Source: Chloroflexota bacterium
GTDB taxonomy: Bacteria > Chloroflexota > Dehalococcoidia > UBA2979
DNA: 32,927 nt
Direction: 5' to 3'
Assembly: GCA_009840945.1 (NCBI GenBank)
Contig: VXMU01000059.1
Span: forward strand, 1-32,927
Positions 18,041 to 26,415 of this stretch are shown piece by piece. The notes under the pieces are model-generated. The model saw only the letters and a list, made by a program, of their open reading frames with translations, searched no databases and was not told the DNA's origin. Each line of letters opens with the position of its first letter. Position 1 is the stretch's first letter. Position numbers and translations under genes: made by a program.

Positions 18041-19270
18041 TTAGCCGCGCGGCAGCTGCAGTCCGCGCGTCGCGATGATATTGCGCTGGATCTCGGACGA
18101 GCCACCGGCGATCGTCATGACCACCGAGTGCACGTTCGTCTGTGTGAACTCCGAGAACTGCGGCGAGTGCGGGCTGTCCGGGTCCCAGACGTTCGAGTAG
18201 AGCCCGTACGTCTTGATGCCCGTCCGCGAGACGCGCTGCAACAGCTCCGTGTTGAACATCTTCGTCGTCGACGCCTCGTAGTTCGGGATGAGGCCGCGCG
18301 ACTGCAGCGAGATGACGCGGAACGAGAAGTTGAACATCACTTCCGTGTCGATGTAGTGCTGCGCGATGTCGAGCCGCTGCCGCTCCAGGCCGCCGTGCTC
18401 GAGCATCGACCGGCCGTGCTCGCTCTGCACGTTCTCGCGCAGGCGGTCGAGCTGCTTGCGGATCGCGATCGCCCCGTCCACGAACGAGCGCTCGTAGTCG
18501 AGCAGCGTCACGCCGACGTACCAGCCGCGGTTCTCCTCGCCGATGAGGTTGGAGGCGGGCACCCGCACGTCCTCGTAGAACGTCTCGTTGGTGGCGTGCT
18601 CCCAGCCCATCGAGATGATCGGGCGGACGTTGATGCCCGGCGTGGACATGTCCATGACGAGGAACGAGATGCCGCGGTGCTTCGGCGCCGAGGGGTCGGT
18701 GCGGAACATGCCGAAGATCCAGTTCGACTTGTGCGCCGTCGACGTCCACATCTTCTGGCCGTTGATGACGTAGTCGTCACCGTCGCGCACCGCCCGCGTC
18801 TGCAGCGAGGCGAGGTCGGAGCCGGCGCCCGGCTCGGAGAAGCCCTGCGCCCACAGGATGTCGCCCGCGAGCGTGGGCGCCAGCAGGCGCTCCTTCTGGT
18901 CGTCGGTGCCGTGCACGAGCACGGTCGGTCCCAGCAGCGAGAGGCCGGAGCCGCCGACCTTAGGCGCCTCGAGCTCGGCCATCTCCTGGTTGAAGATGAA
19001 CTGCTCCATGGTGCTCATGCCGCCGCCGCCGTACTCCTTCGGCCAGTGCGGCGCGGACCAGCCCTGCTCCAGCAGCGCGTCGGCCCACTCCTTGGCGGCC
19101 ACCTTGGCCTCGTCCGAGCCGTGGACGATGTCCTCCTGCCAGTCGGCCTCCAGGCCGGACGGACGGGGGTCGTCGGCCCGGGCCTGGTAGAAGCCCGGGA
19201 GGTTGTTCTGGATGAACGAACGGACGGAGGTACGGAACTCCGCCTGCTCCGCTGAGTCTGCCCACTCCAT
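18041..19270 (-). CDS. Acyl-CoA dehydrogenase (FadE-type)
   Basis: 409 residues from ATG 19270, with AAGGAG eight bases upstream. All parts of the family are present: the N-terminal helical domain with WPKEYGGGG (76-84), the beta-domain FAD contact GFSEPGAGSDLASLQT (143-158), INGQKMWTS (169-177), and the C-terminal FAD-binding SSEIQRNIIATRG. The Glu near the C-terminus used by short-chain dehydrogenases is absent (AGGSSEIQ), but Glu260 in LLDYERS occupies the helix position that supplies the base in isovaleryl-CoA dehydrogenase-like and many FadE proteins. It would oxidise an acyl-CoA at the alpha-beta bond using FAD and an electron-transfer flavoprotein. The chain is unknown. It is divergent from the MFS gene, suggesting linked transport and breakdown. 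Confidence 0.92.
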   Translation of the reverse strand: MEWADSAEQAEFRTSVRSFIQNNLPGFYQARADDPRPSGLEADWQEDIVHGSDEAKVAAKEWADALLEQGWSAPHWPKEYGGGGMSTMEQFIFNQEMAELEAPKVGGSGLSLLGPTVLVHGTDDQKERLLAPTLAGDILWAQGFSEPGAGSDLASLQTRAVRDGDDYVINGQKMWTSTAHKSNWIFGMFRTDPSAPKHRGISFLVMDMSTPGINVRPIISMGWEHATNETFYEDVRVPASNLIGEENRGWYVGVTLLDYERSFVDGAIAIRKQLDRLRENVQSEHGRSMLEHGGLERQRLDIAQHYIDTEVMFNFSFRVISLQSRGLIPNYEASTTKMFNTELLQRVSRTGIKTYGLYSNVWDPDSPHSPQFSEFTQTNVHSVVMTIAGGSSEIQRNIIATRGLQLPRG

Positions 19271-19480
19271 GGTTGGTGCTCCTTCAGTACGTGATCGCCG
19301 AACCGGTCATGGCGGCGTCGTGCGCACTATGCCAGACGCGGCCCCGTCTGTGTGCGCTGATCGGGGTACCGCCGAGGAGCGGTCCGCGCACTCGTATGGG
19401 CTACGATGCACCATCGCACCTCGCTCGCTCCTTTCGCGCGTGCGGGGTGCCGGCCGGCGCGCCGCTGAAGGGCCGTCCAC
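19271..19480. promoter_or_regulatory. Divergent intergenic region between acyl-CoA dehydrogenase and MFS genes
   Basis: This 210-bp gap must hold both promoters. TACGAT at 19402-19407 is a possible plus-strand -10 box, and CATAGT on the minus strand near 19330 a possible one for the dehydrogenase. Neither has a recognisable -35 box. I see no small gene or clear operator in it. Confidence 0.3.
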
Positions 19481-20896
19481 GTGGTAGCGGGTGTCCGCGA
19501 CCCCATCGAGGTAGCCGTCCTCTCGCACGACGGGATGCAGGACCTCGCGCCCGGCGTCGCCACCCTCGCCGGCGTCACCACCGCGGCCGTGGCCGAGGCG
19601 GCCCCGCGCGCGCGACCGCGCATCTTCTACGGCTACTACATGCTCGCCTCGATGATGGGGATCCACTGGTACATGAGCGCGGCGTTCGTATACGGCTTCG
19701 GCGTGCTCTTCGTGCCGATCCTGGACACCTTCGGGTGGAGCCGCGGCGTCGGCTCCCTCGCCGCCTCGTTCCGGCAGCCGGTGGGCGGCGCGATGGGGCC
19801 GATCGTCGGCATGTTCGTCGACCGCTACGGGGCGAGGCCGGTCGTCATCGGCGGCGTGCTCATCACCTCGCTCGGCCTCTCGTCGCTGGCGTGGATGCAG
19901 TCGCTGTGGATGCTCTTCGTCTCGTTCGGGATCATCTCGCTCGGCATGAGCGCCACGCTCGGCGTCGGCTTCAACTCGGCGATCGTGAACTGGTTCGTGC
20001 GCAACCGCGGGCGCGCGCTCGGCATCGGCTACTCGGGCGCGATCCTGAGCGGGCCGTTCGTCGGCGTGGTCGTCTGGATGGAGGCGACCTACGGGTGGCG
20101 CGACACGGCGTTCATGACCGGCGTCGGCATGCTGCTGCTTGGCCTGCCCCTCGCACTCATCGTGCGCACGCGGCCCTCGGACATCGGCGTGCTCCCCGAC
20201 GGCGACGACCCCTCGGACCCCGTGGCCGTCGAGGCGCAGCGCGTGGCGCAGTCCGGCCCCCAGTCGAGCGCGGGCGAGGCGCTGCGGAACCCCAACCTGT
20301 GGCTGCTCGGGCTCGTCTTCGGACTGCTGACGATGGGCATCTCGGGCTTCATGCTCCACCAGATCCCGTACTTCGAGAGCCTGGGCTTCAGCCGCGGGGC
20401 CGCCGCGAGCACGCTCGCGTACTTCACGATCCTCAGCGTCGTCGGGCGCGTGGGCACGGGCTTCGTCATGGACTGGATGGGGCGGCGAGGGATGGACCTG
20501 CGGCTCATCCCGGCCGGGCTGCTGGCCATTCAGGCCGTGGCGCTCTTCATGGCCGCGCACATCGACGCCTACTGGCAGATCATCCCGTTCACGCTGCTCT
20601 TCGGCATCTCGTTCGGGGGCGGTATCCCGGCGCGGCCGATCCTGATCACGCGCGTCTTCGGGCTGCGGCAGTACGGCACGATCCAGGGGACGCTGAACTT
20701 CCTCGTGATCCCGTTCGCGGTCGTCTCGCCGATGCTGCTCGGGCTCTTCTACGACTGGCGCGGCGACTACTACGCGGCGGTGATGCTGCTCGCTGCGCTC
20801 ACCACGGCCGGCATCGCCTCGGCGTTCCTGTTGCGCCTGCCGCCGTCGCCGACGGAACAGGCCGCCGGCGCCGAGGGGGCGTCGAGGGCTGCCTGA
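19481..20896 (+). CDS. MFS permease, monocarboxylate/oxalate-transporter-like
   Basis: 471 residues from GTG 19481, with GAAGGG eight bases upstream. After about 45 soluble residues the protein shows 12 membrane helices in two halves, split by a hydrophilic loop (about 230-270). Motif A is recognisable as DRYGARPVVIGG in the 2-3 loop and weaker as DWMGRRG in the second half. GWSRGVGS after helix 1 and the FNSAIVNWFVRNRGRALGI segment are typical of the OxlT/monocarboxylate branch. It probably moves a small carboxylate across the cytoplasmic membrane. The 5' neighbour is a divergent acyl-CoA dehydrogenase; the 3' neighbour is convergent with only 25 bp between the stops. An internal ATG at 19535 is an alternative start. 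Confidence 0.88.
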   Translation: MVAGVRDPIEVAVLSHDGMQDLAPGVATLAGVTTAAVAEAAPRARPRIFYGYYMLASMMGIHWYMSAAFVYGFGVLFVPILDTFGWSRGVGSLAASFRQPVGGAMGPIVGMFVDRYGARPVVIGGVLITSLGLSSLAWMQSLWMLFVSFGIISLGMSATLGVGFNSAIVNWFVRNRGRALGIGYSGAILSGPFVGVVVWMEATYGWRDTAFMTGVGMLLLGLPLALIVRTRPSDIGVLPDGDDPSDPVAVEAQRVAQSGPQSSAGEALRNPNLWLLGLVFGLLTMGISGFMLHQIPYFESLGFSRGAAASTLAYFTILSVVGRVGTGFVMDWMGRRGMDLRLIPAGLLAIQAVALFMAAHIDAYWQIIPFTLLFGISFGGGIPARPILITRVFGLRQYGTIQGTLNFLVIPFAVVSPMLLGLFYDWRGDYYAAVMLLAALTTAGIASAFLLRLPPSPTEQAAGAEGASRAA

Positions 20897-20921
20897 TCGC
20901 GTCGAGGCGTCGGGTGGCGGT

Positions 20922-22652
20922 CTAGCGCCGCCACTCGGCGATGTTCCACAGCTCGCTGTCCCACGCGTTGATGCGCACGCCCTGCAGCGTGTTGAGGTGC
21001 GCCGATACGAAGCCGCGCAGCACGAGCGGGATCTCGGCGTAGCCCTGCACGAGCCGGTCGTTGAGTCGCTTGATCAGCTCTGCCCGGGCGTCGGGGTCCG
21101 TCGTCGCGGCCAGCTCCTCGTAGAGGCTGTCGTACTCCGGGTCGCACCAGCGCGGGATGTTGCCGTCGGCCCAGTTGTTGTCGCGCGCCGCGATGTGATC
21201 GCAGCGCTGGCTGGAGAGGTACTCCTGCGGGTCGATGCCGGGACCGGTGGTGTACATCTGTACGTCGGCGAAGAAGCGCCGGTACGTCGACTCCGCGTCC
21301 GTGACCGGGTCGCCGCCGAAGAACACGCCCGCGTCGTGGTGCAGGAGGTGCGTCTCGATGCCAATCTCGGCCCACCAGTCGCGCACGAGGTCCTGCGTGT
21401 CCTGGCGGATCGCGTTCGTCGAGGTCTGGTAGGTGATGCGCAGCGGCACGCCGTCGTACTCGCGGACGCCGTCGCCGTCGGAGTCCACGACGCCGTGCTC
21501 GTCCAGGAGCGCCTTCGCGCCCTCGATGTCCTGATCGAGGCACCCGTCGTTCGCCGTCGAGGCGAAGCGCGGCGGTCCCGGCACGAGGTTGCACGTCGGG
21601 GCGGCAGCCGAGCCGTAGAGGTCCTGGGCGATGGCCCAGCGGTCGATAGCCATCGACATCGCCTGCGTGATCGGGGCGAATGTCAGGAAGGGGTGTGGGT
21701 TCGTCCCGCCGAGGTACTCCGATCGGGCTGCGCCCAGCGCCGGGTCAGGGTTCGTGTGGTTGATGACGACGCGCTCGGTGTCGCCCGCGAACGCCGTCAC
21801 CACCGTGCCGTGGCCCTCCGCCTCCATCGCCGCGAGCTCCAGCGGGGGCACCTGCAGGTTCCACGCGTAGTCGGCCTCGCCGCGCCCGAGCAGGGCGCTC
21901 GCCGCCTGCTCGGCAGTCCCACCGCCGACGATCACGACGCGGTCGAAGTACGGTGTCTCGCCGCGGTAGTGCGGGTTGCGCTCGAACGAAGCGCCCTCGT
22001 TCGCGCTGAACGTGGTGACCCGGTACGGGCCGGTGCCCAGCGGCGCCATGTTCTGCGAGTCGCACGTGACGGCGGCCGCGCCGACGCAGCCCGCGAACTG
22101 CGTGCTGCTGATGATCGGCGTGCCCGCGCCCACGAAGGCGCTGTACGGGTACGACGTGGGCGCGTCGAAGGTGATGCGCACGGTGCGCGTATCCGCGGCT
22201 TCGACGGACGTGATGCCGGAGAAGGCGTCGCCGGCCGTGCAGCCGGTCGCCTCGTCGGTGCAGTAGCGCCACGTGAAGACGACGTCCTCGGCGGTCACCT
22301 CGCTACCGTCGGACCAGAGGAGGCCATCACGCAACGTCCACGTGATCGAGGTGAGGTCGGTGGCCACGCCGCCGTTCGTGACCGTCGGGACCTCGACGGC
22401 GAGCCTCGGGACCAACTCGCCCTCGGGCGTGTAGCTGGCGAGGGGTTCCAGCGTGACGGCTGCCGCGTCGCGGTCCTTGTAACCGCCGGAGAGGTACGGG
22501 TTCGGGATGGACGGGGCCTGCCAATAGAGGATAGTGAGCACCCGCTCCGGCTCGGGCTCGGGCGGCGGCTCGTCCTGGTCGTCGCAGGCAGCGATCAGCG
22601 CGACAGCAGCGAGGGCAGCGAGGGCAACGGAGAGCCGAAGGAAGGTACGCAC
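20922..22652 (-). CDS. ABC transporter solute-binding lipoprotein, family 5 (oligopeptide/dipeptide type)
   Basis: 576 residues from GTG 22652, chosen because GGGAGG lies six bases upstream (22664-22659) and the signal peptide then starts at once (VRTFLRLSVALAAL...). An in-frame ATG at 22688 would add 12 residues and has no good ribosome site. The lipobox VALIAAC gives Cys23 as the anchor, followed by an acidic/Pro linker (DDQDEPPPEPEPE). The remainder is the large two-lobed SBP_bac_5 fold with WTLRDGLLWSDGSEVTAEDV near the N-terminus and GTGPYRV in the middle. DSDGDGVREYDG resembles a calcium loop and is common in this family. No permease or ATPase gene is nearby, so it is an orphan that must share a transporter encoded elsewhere. 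Ligand unknown. Confidence 0.9.
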   Translation of the reverse strand: MRTFLRLSVALAALAAVALIAACDDQDEPPPEPEPERVLTILYWQAPSIPNPYLSGGYKDRDAAAVTLEPLASYTPEGELVPRLAVEVPTVTNGGVATDLTSITWTLRDGLLWSDGSEVTAEDVVFTWRYCTDEATGCTAGDAFSGITSVEAADTRTVRITFDAPTSYPYSAFVGAGTPIISSTQFAGCVGAAAVTCDSQNMAPLGTGPYRVTTFSANEGASFERNPHYRGETPYFDRVVIVGGGTAEQAASALLGRGEADYAWNLQVPPLELAAMEAEGHGTVVTAFAGDTERVVINHTNPDPALGAARSEYLGGTNPHPFLTFAPITQAMSMAIDRWAIAQDLYGSAAAPTCNLVPGPPRFASTANDGCLDQDIEGAKALLDEHGVVDSDGDGVREYDGVPLRITYQTSTNAIRQDTQDLVRDWWAEIGIETHLLHHDAGVFFGGDPVTDAESTYRRFFADVQMYTTGPGIDPQEYLSSQRCDHIAARDNNWADGNIPRWCDPEYDSLYEELAATTDPDARAELIKRLNDRLVQGYAEIPLVLRGFVSAHLNTLQGVRINAWDSELWNIAEWRR

Positions 22653-22793
22653 GTCGTGCCTCCCGGATATCGCACTTGTTGTAGTCATGGTGAGCCGACC
22701 GGGGGCTTATTCGCCACTCGCGCGGGCGGGCGGCCCCTTCTACGATGACGCAACGGGCGCGGGTGTCGCGCCCCGCATCACAGGAGAGCACGC
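22653..22793. promoter_or_regulatory. Divergent intergenic region between binding protein and DinB-like genes
   Basis: The gap contains TACGAT at 22741-22746, a possible -10 box for the plus-strand gene at 22794. No -35 box is recognisable. AGGAGA near 22781-22786 is the ribosome site of the plus-strand gene. Confidence 0.3.
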
Positions 22794-23228
22794 ATGCCCA
22801 CACCCGACGAAGTCCGCGCCGACCTCGGCGCCGCCCGCGACGCGCTGGCCGCGGCGCTCAGCGCCGCTCCGGCCGACACCTGGGAGCGCAAGCCCGAGAG
22901 CGGCGAGGGCGAGGACGCCTGGTCCGCGCGCGAGGCCGCCCAGCACGTCATCGGCGCCGAGCTGTACTACACCAACGCCGTCTGCGAGGCCTGTGGCTAC
23001 GACGGCCCGGAGAGCCCGTTCGCGGGCGGCCTCGAGCTTGCGAGCCCCGAGGCCGCGACCGCCGCGCTCGCGCAGGCCACGGCCGCGGCCGATTCGAAGA
23101 TCCAGCACGTCAGCGCGGGCGACCTCGAACGCTCTCACGAGCGCATGGGGCCGCTGCCGGACGTCTTCGAGTCGTGGACCGGCCACCTGCGGGACCACGC
23201 GGCGCAGATCACGGCCGCCGGCGGGTAG
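22794..23228 (+). CDS. DinB-like four-helix-bundle protein
   Basis: 144 residues from ATG 22794, preceded by AGGAGA. The predicted all-helical bundle has His51 (in AAQHVIGAE) and His131/His135 (in GHLRDHAAQI), the spacing expected for the three-His metal site of the DinB / mycothiol-dependent-enzyme fold. Members act as thiol-dependent transferases or isomerases, or have no known role. The next gene begins 39 bp downstream on the same strand, so the two may be co-transcribed. I cannot name a substrate. Confidence 0.7.
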   Translation: MPTPDEVRADLGAARDALAAALSAAPADTWERKPESGEGEDAWSAREAAQHVIGAELYYTNAVCEACGYDGPESPFAGGLELASPEAATAALAQATAAADSKIQHVSAGDLERSHERMGPLPDVFESWTGHLRDHAAQITAAGG

Positions 23229-23267
23229 CTCGCGCCGAAGCGGCGGGTTGGCGAGGGACGCGCTCCG

Positions 23268-23732
23268 GTGAGCCGCACGATCTACCTCGCCAACCCGTAC
23301 GGCTTCTCCGCGCAGCAGAAGGCCACGCTCCTCCCACCCATCGTCGAGGCGCTGGAGTCGCTCGGCCTCGAGGTGTGGGAACCCTTCGCGCGCAACAACC
23401 AGATCGACTTTCTCGAGGCAGGGTGGGCGTACCGCGTCGGGCAGGCCGACTTCCGCGACGTGGTCGAGGCCGACGCCATCTTCGCGGTCGTCAACGGCGT
23501 CCCGCCCGACGAGGGCGTGATGGTCGAGCTCGGCATGGCGATCGCGCTGCACAAGCCGACGTTCCTCTTCCGCGACGACCACCGCCGCGCCACGGAGAGC
23601 GAGGAGTACCCGCTCAACCTCATGCTCTTCACGGGCCTGCCCCACGACGGGTGGCGTGAGTCGTTCTACACCTCGCTCGAGGAGATCACCGCGCCGGACA
23701 AGGCGCTGGCCCGGTGGGCGCGCGGCGGGTAG
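23268..23732 (+). CDS. Nucleoside 2-deoxyribosyltransferase-like protein
   Basis: 154 residues from GTG 23268; a weak GAGGG lies about 11 bases upstream. The fold signature is clear: YLANPYGFS at the N-terminus, VVEADAIFAVVNG (65-77) with Asp69, and PPDEGVMVELGMA (79-91), which carries the family nucleophile at Glu87, followed by a KPTFLFRDD strand. The family cleaves or exchanges the base on 2'-deoxynucleosides, but close relatives hydrolyse nucleoside monophosphates or modified nucleotides, so the exact substrate is open. It ends six bases before the stop of the convergent CoA-transferase gene. Confidence 0.8.
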   Translation: MSRTIYLANPYGFSAQQKATLLPPIVEALESLGLEVWEPFARNNQIDFLEAGWAYRVGQADFRDVVEADAIFAVVNGVPPDEGVMVELGMAIALHKPTFLFRDDHRRATESEEYPLNLMLFTGLPHDGWRESFYTSLEEITAPDKALARWARGG

Positions 23733-23738
23733 TCGCGT

Positions 23739-24959
23739 CTAGCCGATCACGCCGTCCGCGCGGAGACGCTCGTACTCCTCCTCGGGGACGCCGAGGAGGT
23801 CGCGGAACACCTCGCGATTGTGCTCGCCGAGCATCGGCGCGGGGCCGTAGGCCAGCTCCGGCATGGCGCTGAAGCGGCTCGGCAACCCGGCGACTTCGCG
23901 TTCGCCGACCTCGGCGTGCCCGATCGGCGTGAGGTAGCCGCGCTCGCGCAGCATGCCGTCAGCGGCGAGGTCGCGCGGGCCCCACGACGGAGCGGCGGGG
24001 ATGCCGTAGGACTGGAGCAGCCCGGCAAGGCCGTGCGTCTCGTGTCCGCGCGTCCACGCCGTGATGCCATCGTCGACGTCGTCGTGGCGCGCGCGGCGGC
24101 CGGCCGCCGTGCCGAGGTCGGCGCCGAGCGCCCACTCCGGGCTGCCCATCGCGTCGACGAGAGCCGCCCACTGCTCGTCGGTCTCGACGGAGATCGCGAT
24201 CCACGTGTCGTCGCCCGCGGTGCGGTAGACGCCCTGGGGTGCGAAGACCGGGTGGCGGTTGCCGTCGCGTGTCGCGTCTCGGCCGTTGAACTCGTGGTCG
24301 AGCAGCGGCTCGGGCGTCATCGCCGCGACAGTCTCGGCCATCGAGAGGTCGATGTGCTGGCCCTTCCCGGTGCGCTCGCGCTCATGCAGGGCGACGAGGA
24401 TGGAGAACACCATCTGTACGCCGATCATGAAGTCCGGGTAGGCCCCGCCGTAGGCGGCGGGTGGGCCGCCTCGGTAGCCCGTAATCCACGGCAGGCCGGT
24501 GTAGGCGAGGGTCGTGGGGCCCCAGCCGGTGGCCATCGCCTCCGGTCCGGTGAGCCCGACCGGCGACCCGGACAGCATGATCAGGTCCGGGCGGACCTTG
24601 CACAGCTCCTCGTAACCGAGGCCGAGGCGGTCAATCACCCCCGTCGAGAAGTTCTCCGTCACGATGTCGCTCTGCTCGACGAGCCGCAGCGCGAGGTCGT
24701 GTCCCTCGGGCTTCTGGAGGTTCAGCGTGACGCCGCGCTTGCTGTAGTTGAGGCCGTTGAACGCGCCGGAGCGATTGAGGCCCATCACCCCATCGATGCC
24801 GCGGTTCATGCCCTGCACGCGGATGAGGTCGAGCCGCACCTCGGTCTCCACCCGGATCACGTCGGCCCCGAGGGTGCCGAGCCAGGCGGTCGCGTGCGGG
24901 ATCGAGAGGATCCAGCCGAAGTCGGTGACGCGGAGGCCGTCGAGCGGCTTGTTCTGCAC
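23739..24959 (-). CDS. CaiB/BaiF family III CoA-transferase (copy C)
   Basis: 406 residues from GTG 24959, with GGGAGG about eight bases upstream. The N-terminal GLRVTDFGWILSIP and LGADVIRVE, SKRGVTLNLQKPEG (about 73-86) and ENFSTGVIDRLGLGY (102-116) are family hallmarks. Asp176 in GGAYPDFMIG is the expected catalytic aspartate that forms the acyl/CoA thioester intermediates. It would move CoA between an acyl-CoA and a free acid in the cytosol. It starts only 13 bp after the stop of the frameshifted copy B, so the two form an operon. The two may act as partners, since family members can be hetero-oligomeric. Substrate unknown. Confidence 0.92.
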   Translation of the reverse strand: MQNKPLDGLRVTDFGWILSIPHATAWLGTLGADVIRVETEVRLDLIRVQGMNRGIDGVMGLNRSGAFNGLNYSKRGVTLNLQKPEGHDLALRLVEQSDIVTENFSTGVIDRLGLGYEELCKVRPDLIMLSGSPVGLTGPEAMATGWGPTTLAYTGLPWITGYRGGPPAAYGGAYPDFMIGVQMVFSILVALHERERTGKGQHIDLSMAETVAAMTPEPLLDHEFNGRDATRDGNRHPVFAPQGVYRTAGDDTWIAISVETDEQWAALVDAMGSPEWALGADLGTAAGRRARHDDVDDGITAWTRGHETHGLAGLLQSYGIPAAPSWGPRDLAADGMLRERGYLTPIGHAEVGEREVAGLPSRFSAMPELAYGPAPMLGEHNREVFRDLLGVPEEEYERLRADGVIG

Positions 24960-24972
24960 GTGACGCCTCCCC

Positions 24973-26189
24973 CTACCCCTGGATCGCGCCGTCGCGGAAC
25001 ATCGCCACGATCGCGTCGCGGCTGTAGCCCAGCTCGCTCAGCACCTCGTCGGTGTGCTCGCCGAGCCGGGGCGCGGGACGGTCGATCGCCCACCGCGACC
25101 CGGTCTGCTGCACGGGCGCGCCGGGCTGCACAAAGCCGCCGACCTCGGGGTGCTCGACCTCGATGAAGAAGCCGCGCGCCTCCAGCTGCGGCGAGGCGCG
25201 CATCTCGCTCGCCGAGTAGACGGGGAAGCACGGCACCTTGTTCTCGATCGACATCCAGTACAGCTCGTCGCGCGTGTGGTTGAGCGCCCACGCCCGCACG
25301 TGCGGTTCGATGTCGTCGACGTGCGCGGTGCGGCCCGGGCCGGTCAGGTACACCTCGTCGCGTGCCCACTCGGGGTCGCCCATCATGCGGCGCAGCGACA
25401 TCCACCAGTGGTCGAGGCCGTATGGCGCGAAGAAGACGTGGCCGTCCTTGCACTCCAGCACCTGGCCGAAGGCAGCCTTCTCGCGGCCGCCGAGCAGGTC
25501 CGGGTTGTACGAGAACATGTTCCAGTTCATCCGCACGTGGTTCGTGTTCGCCTCGACGCCGGACACGTCGACGAGTTGCCCCCCGCCGTACACGCGGCGA
25601 GAGGTGATGGCGACCATCGTGCCGGTGGCGGCGGTGACGCCGGTGAGGTAGTCGGCCTGCGGTTGCCCGGGCTGAGCGGCGGCTCGCGCTCGGGGTCGGT
25701 CACGTAGCCGGATGGCGTCTCGCGGCCCATCCCGCTCATCTGGTAGACGGTGTGCGCGTTCCCCGCCCAGTCCTTGTACGGCCCCGTGAACCCGTACGGC
25801 GTCACGACCGTGACGACGAGCCCGGGGTGCTCCTCGCGTAGCGCGTCGACGTCGATGCCGAGCGCTTCGAGCTGGGACCGAGGGCGGTCGAGGATGAGCA
25901 CGTCCGCGCCGGCGGCGAGGCGCGTGAGCACCTCGATGCCCCCGGTGTGCTTGATGTCGAGCGTGATGCCGCGCTTGTTGGCGTTGAGGTACAGGAACTG
26001 GCCGCTGCGTTCGAGGTGCGGTCGGTCGCCGGGGAACGGCCCGAAGCGGCGCGAGGAGTCGCCCGCCGGGGGCTCGACCTTGACCACGTCGGCGCCGAGG
26101 TCGGCGAGCAGCTTGCCGCAGTACGGTCCGGCAACGCCGTCGGCGCACTCGATCACGCGCAGGTCGGAGAGCGTCGACGAGCCGGCCAC
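24973..26189 (-). CDS. CaiB/BaiF family III CoA-transferase (copy B), interrupted by a one-base frameshift
   Basis: The start is GTG 26189, preceded by GAGGCAGG. The first part, to about codon 173, reads LRVIECADGVAGPYCGKLLADLGADVVKVEPP and NKRGITLDIKH. At 25665-25671 the frame changes by one base: upstream ends ...REPPLSPG, downstream continues as PGQPQADYLTGVTAATG to the TAG at 24973. Adding one G to the run restores 405 residues, the normal family length, with the catalytic Asp near 180 in ADYLTGV just past the break. Both halves are well conserved, so a sequencing or assembly error is most likely; a recent pseudogene is the alternative. Same operon as copy C. Confidence 0.85.
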
Positions 26190-26228
26190 GGCGCCTGCCT
26201 CTGCTGCCTGCCGGGCAGCGAGGTCAGC

Positions 26229-26351
26229 CTACGCGCGCGGCGGCGAGGGGTACAAGCGACGGACCGGCACGCGAGTGCCCCGAAACACCCACCTTCCGCT
26301 GAGCTTGCCCGGATCACGCTCGATGGCCGGGCACGTCTCCCAGTTCGTCAT
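26229..26351 (-). pseudogene. Truncated DUF433-type antitoxin fragment
   Basis: A 40-codon reading frame from ATG 26351 to TAG 26229 encodes CPAIERDPGKLSGRWVFRGT followed by RVPVRRLY. This matches the N-terminal motif of DUF433 proteins (a CP...E..PGK.SG.WVFRGTRVPV pattern), many of which are VapB45-like antitoxins. The family normally continues for about 30-40 more residues with a helical DNA-binding part; here it ends in PSPPRA and a stop. No toxin gene is adjacent and the upstream ribosome site is weak, so this looks like a remnant. It occupies about half of the 226-bp gap between copies A and B of the CoA-transferase genes; I see nothing else in that gap. Confidence 0.5.
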
Positions 26352-26415
26352 CGATGACCCCAGTCCCCGTTACGAGTCCCTGGCACGGCCAGTCGCGGCT
26401 CACTTCCAGCGTACC

